32,168 nt of DNA, from the NCBI GenBank assembly GCA_900299305.1, contig OMJJ01000308.1:1-32168 (forward strand), given 5' to 3'. Positions 30,389 to 32,168 of this stretch are shown here, piece after piece. Numbering within the stretch: position 1 is the stretch's first letter; every line of letters starts with the position of its first letter. The notes under the pieces are model-generated. The model made no database searches. It saw only the letters and a program-made list of their open reading frames with translations, and was not told where the DNA came from. The position numbers and the translations under genes are program-made. The DNA is from a bacterium (GTDB taxonomy: Bacteria; Armatimonadota; Chthonomonadetes; Chthonomonadales; Chthonomonadaceae).

Positions 30389-31177
30389 ATGTCGGTACGA
30401 ATCTTTCGCCTTCCGCTATTTCCGTTGCACCACGTTCTTTTTCCACAGGTTCCCCTCTCCCTGAATATCTTTGAAGAACGCTATAAAGTGATGATTCGAG
30501 AGTGTATTGAGCAGGGACAGCCCTTTGGGGTGGTGCTGATTCGGCGGGGGAGTGAAGTCGGCGGTGTTGCGACTCCCTACTCTATTGGTTGTACCGCCCG
30601 AATTGTAGAGGTAGAGACCCTTCAAGACGGATGTATGGAACTGCTTACACTAGGAGAAGAGCGTTTTCGGTTACTAGAGCAGAGGGAGGTGGAGGTACGG
30701 CTACCCCAAGGCGGAACCGCAGAGTTTAGTATCCCAAGTGCTTACCAGTCGTACCTCGTGGGGTTTGTAGAGCGACTAGAAGAGGAGCCTTGCGATAGGG
30801 AGAGCCTACAGAGTGCCGCCAACGAGGTTCTAGGGCTGTTTATTCACTACTTGCGCTGTTTGGCGACCTATACCGATATGCCCCTGCCCCCGATAGACCT
30901 GCCCAACGACCCCGAACTGCTTACCTATTTTATTGGTGCGCTAATGAAACTACCCCTCGAAATTAAGCAGAACCTGCTGAGTGCCACTCGTACCCAAGAA
31001 CGTCTTGAGATGGAAGAGAAGTTGTTGCGGTATCAGATAGCGCAACTAGAAGGCTATGCCGGCTCGGAAGAGTGGAAGCCAGACCCCGAAACCCCCATTA
31101 TCCCTGATACCCCGCAACTCATAACCCGTATGAGGAAAGAGGACTGGAAACGCTACTTTAGGGACGGAAGAAACTGA
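30389..31177 (+). CDS. LON substrate-binding domain protein
   Basis: A 262-residue protein with the N-terminal domain of Lon protease but no ATPase or protease part. IFRLPLFPLHHVLFPQVPLS followed by LNIFEERYKVMIRECIEQGQ is the typical start, and FGVVLIRRGSEVGG plus GCTARIVEVETLQDGCMELL follow. Residues about 190-262 contain a helical stretch with RTQERLEMEEKLLRYQIAQL. Stand-alone LON proteins are thought to bind misfolded or specific substrates. The ATG at 30389 is 4 nt after the TPR gene stop, with the overlapping TAAGG as ribosome-binding site. Confidence 0.9.
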   Translation: MSVRIFRLPLFPLHHVLFPQVPLSLNIFEERYKVMIRECIEQGQPFGVVLIRRGSEVGGVATPYSIGCTARIVEVETLQDGCMELLTLGEERFRLLEQREVEVRLPQGGTAEFSIPSAYQSYLVGFVERLEEEPCDRESLQSAANEVLGLFIHYLRCLATYTDMPLPPIDLPNDPELLTYFIGALMKLPLEIKQNLLSATRTQERLEMEEKLLRYQIAQLEGYAGSEEWKPDPETPIIPDTPQLITRMRKEDWKRYFRDGRN

Positions 31178-31205
31178 GCGGTAGTAGGGCAAAAGCAAAG
31201 TATCA

Positions 31206-32081
31206 CTATTGGAGTTTGCGGAAGACAACACGAAATCCAACTGCATCAAGGCTTTGGTCGGGCAAGTTAAGAGTGCTACGAGCGGCGCAACGGAACGCGC
31301 CTGGAAAGACGTACTCCCAAGAACCACCACGTAAGACGTGATACTGTCCTTTAGGAGGTCCTTTAGGGTTGTCCGTATCATTCGGGTTATACTTCTCGGC
31401 ATACCAGTCGTTACACCACTCCCACACATTACCCGCCATATCGTACAAACCATACCCATTTGCAGGGTGAGTTCCTACGGGAGCCGTGCCTCCTGCATCT
31501 CCACGCCTCTCCTTAGATCTGTGTAACTTCGTCTTATCGAACACATCTCCCCAAGGGAACACTTTCTCCTTTAGACCACCTCGTGCCGCACATTCCCACT
31601 CCGCCTCTGTGGGCAAGTCACACGCTACACCTACCTCTTTGCTCACCCAGTCACAGTATGCCTTCGCACCTGCCCAATCTACATTGACGATAGGATGGTC
31701 GCCCTTACTCCAGTTCGGGTTGAAGGAGTTTCCGCCCGCGTGGGGTTCTGGGGGCATCATCTTCCCTGTTGCCTCACAAAAACGCCTGTATTGCGCCACC
31801 GTAACTACATTTAAGCCCATATAAAAGCCGTCGACACTGACTTCACGGATAGTGTTCACAAAATCAGCGAGAAAAAATCCCATCTTAAATGTGCTTTGGG
31901 GAATGTGTACCAGTTCCAAGCCTGTTTTTTGCTTTATTTTGTCCTTCATCTCACGAATAGCGGACTTTATAGGAGCCTCTTTGGGTTCTTGTATTGGTGG
32001 TGTTTGTTTGCCCCAAGCCGAAGAGAGGCAAAGTAGCCCCATAGAGAGTAGGGAGGTTAGTGTGATAATTTTACGGTGCAT
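31206..32081 (-). CDS. secreted SUMF1/formylglycine-generating-enzyme-like protein
   Basis: A 291-residue exported protein of the SUMF1 (FGE-sulfatase) superfamily. The signal peptide is MHRKIITLTSLLSMGLLCLS, with cleavage near AWG. Family blocks are DHPIVNVDWAGAKAYCDW (128-145), LPTEAEWECAARGG (156-169), GNVWEWCNDWY (217-227), RGGSW (251-255), FRCAAR (263-268) and GFRVV (282-286). True formylglycine-generating enzymes carry a copper-binding cysteine pair between RGGSW and the final RCAAR. Here that stretch (EYVFPGAF) has none, so sulfatase activation is unlikely and a binding or other role is more probable. The ATG at 32081 has AGGAGG 4 nt upstream. It is convergent with the LON gene (28-nt gap). 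Confidence 0.9.
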   Translation of the reverse strand: MHRKIITLTSLLSMGLLCLSSAWGKQTPPIQEPKEAPIKSAIREMKDKIKQKTGLELVHIPQSTFKMGFFLADFVNTIREVSVDGFYMGLNVVTVAQYRRFCEATGKMMPPEPHAGGNSFNPNWSKGDHPIVNVDWAGAKAYCDWVSKEVGVACDLPTEAEWECAARGGLKEKVFPWGDVFDKTKLHRSKERRGDAGGTAPVGTHPANGYGLYDMAGNVWEWCNDWYAEKYNPNDTDNPKGPPKGQYHVLRGGSWEYVFPGAFRCAARSTLNLPDQSLDAVGFRVVFRKLQ

Positions 32082-32168
32082 AGTGCCTCCTATAGTTGTC
32101 TTCCCACAGATAGTAGTGTGTTAGACAGTTCTTTGTGACAATCCTTCTTTGACTACCTGTTTCCTATA

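Overview
The window reads as chromosomal DNA from a free-living Gram-negative-type (diderm) bacterium, most likely Armatimonadota, with Planctomycetota or a related phylum as the alternative. The reasons are a mixture of families typical of those groups: a Tat-exported DUF1501 protein, ThuA-like and FG-GAP/VCBS proteins, a CBM9-like protein, a choice-of-anchor A protein with a PEP-CTERM tail, a DUF6785-like membrane protein, an SUMF1-like protein and several HEAT, TPR and RCC1 repeat proteins. A heptose-7-phosphate kinase and a predicted outer-membrane barrel point to an LPS-type outer membrane. The assignment is an inference from gene content; no rRNA is present.

Layout. 1-2821 (minus): ThuA-like, MobA-like nucleotidyltransferase and secreted FG-GAP genes, nearly abutting, ending in a repeat-like hairpin. 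2885-6480 (plus): DUF1501, a LolA/DUF2092-like exported protein and a CBM9-like protein. 6535-9310: rpmE (L31) with its own promoter, then a large secreted RCC1-propeller/Ig protein closed by a strong terminator. 9461-13208 (plus): a degenerate sigma-70-like protein fused to TPRs, a 52-residue secreted peptide, and a secreted HEAT protein with a degenerate alpha/beta-hydrolase domain. 13265-16756 (minus): an unknown 361-residue protein, then an Lrp/AsnC regulator, aminotransferase and outer-membrane protein joined by ATGA overlaps.

16757-17223 holds a 279-bp element with perfect 15-bp terminal inverted repeats and two inward-facing REP-like hairpins, flanked by a short orphan ORF and a gene remnant. 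17224-20712 (minus) carries that small ORF, RidA, a DAACS symporter, a MazEF-type toxin-antitoxin pair with a palindromic operator, and an exported glycerophosphodiesterase. 20872-24573 (plus) carries the PEP-CTERM protein, a SEC-C protein, a HEAT protein and heptose kinase.

24578-26281 (minus) has tRNA-Cys(GCA), tRNA-Gly(CCC) under a full-consensus promoter, and a MATE exporter with a hairpin-rich leader. 26528-31177 (plus) has rplU-rpmA with a promoter, structured leader and strong terminator, a DUF6785-like membrane protein whose start follows that terminator directly, and a TPR/LON-domain pair. 31206-32081 (minus) is a secreted SUMF1-like protein lacking the catalytic cysteines.

No CRISPR array, phage or complete transposase gene was seen. 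The best candidates for something new are the sigma-like/TPR, micropeptide and HEAT/pseudo-hydrolase cluster and the compound inverted-repeat element at 16937-17215.
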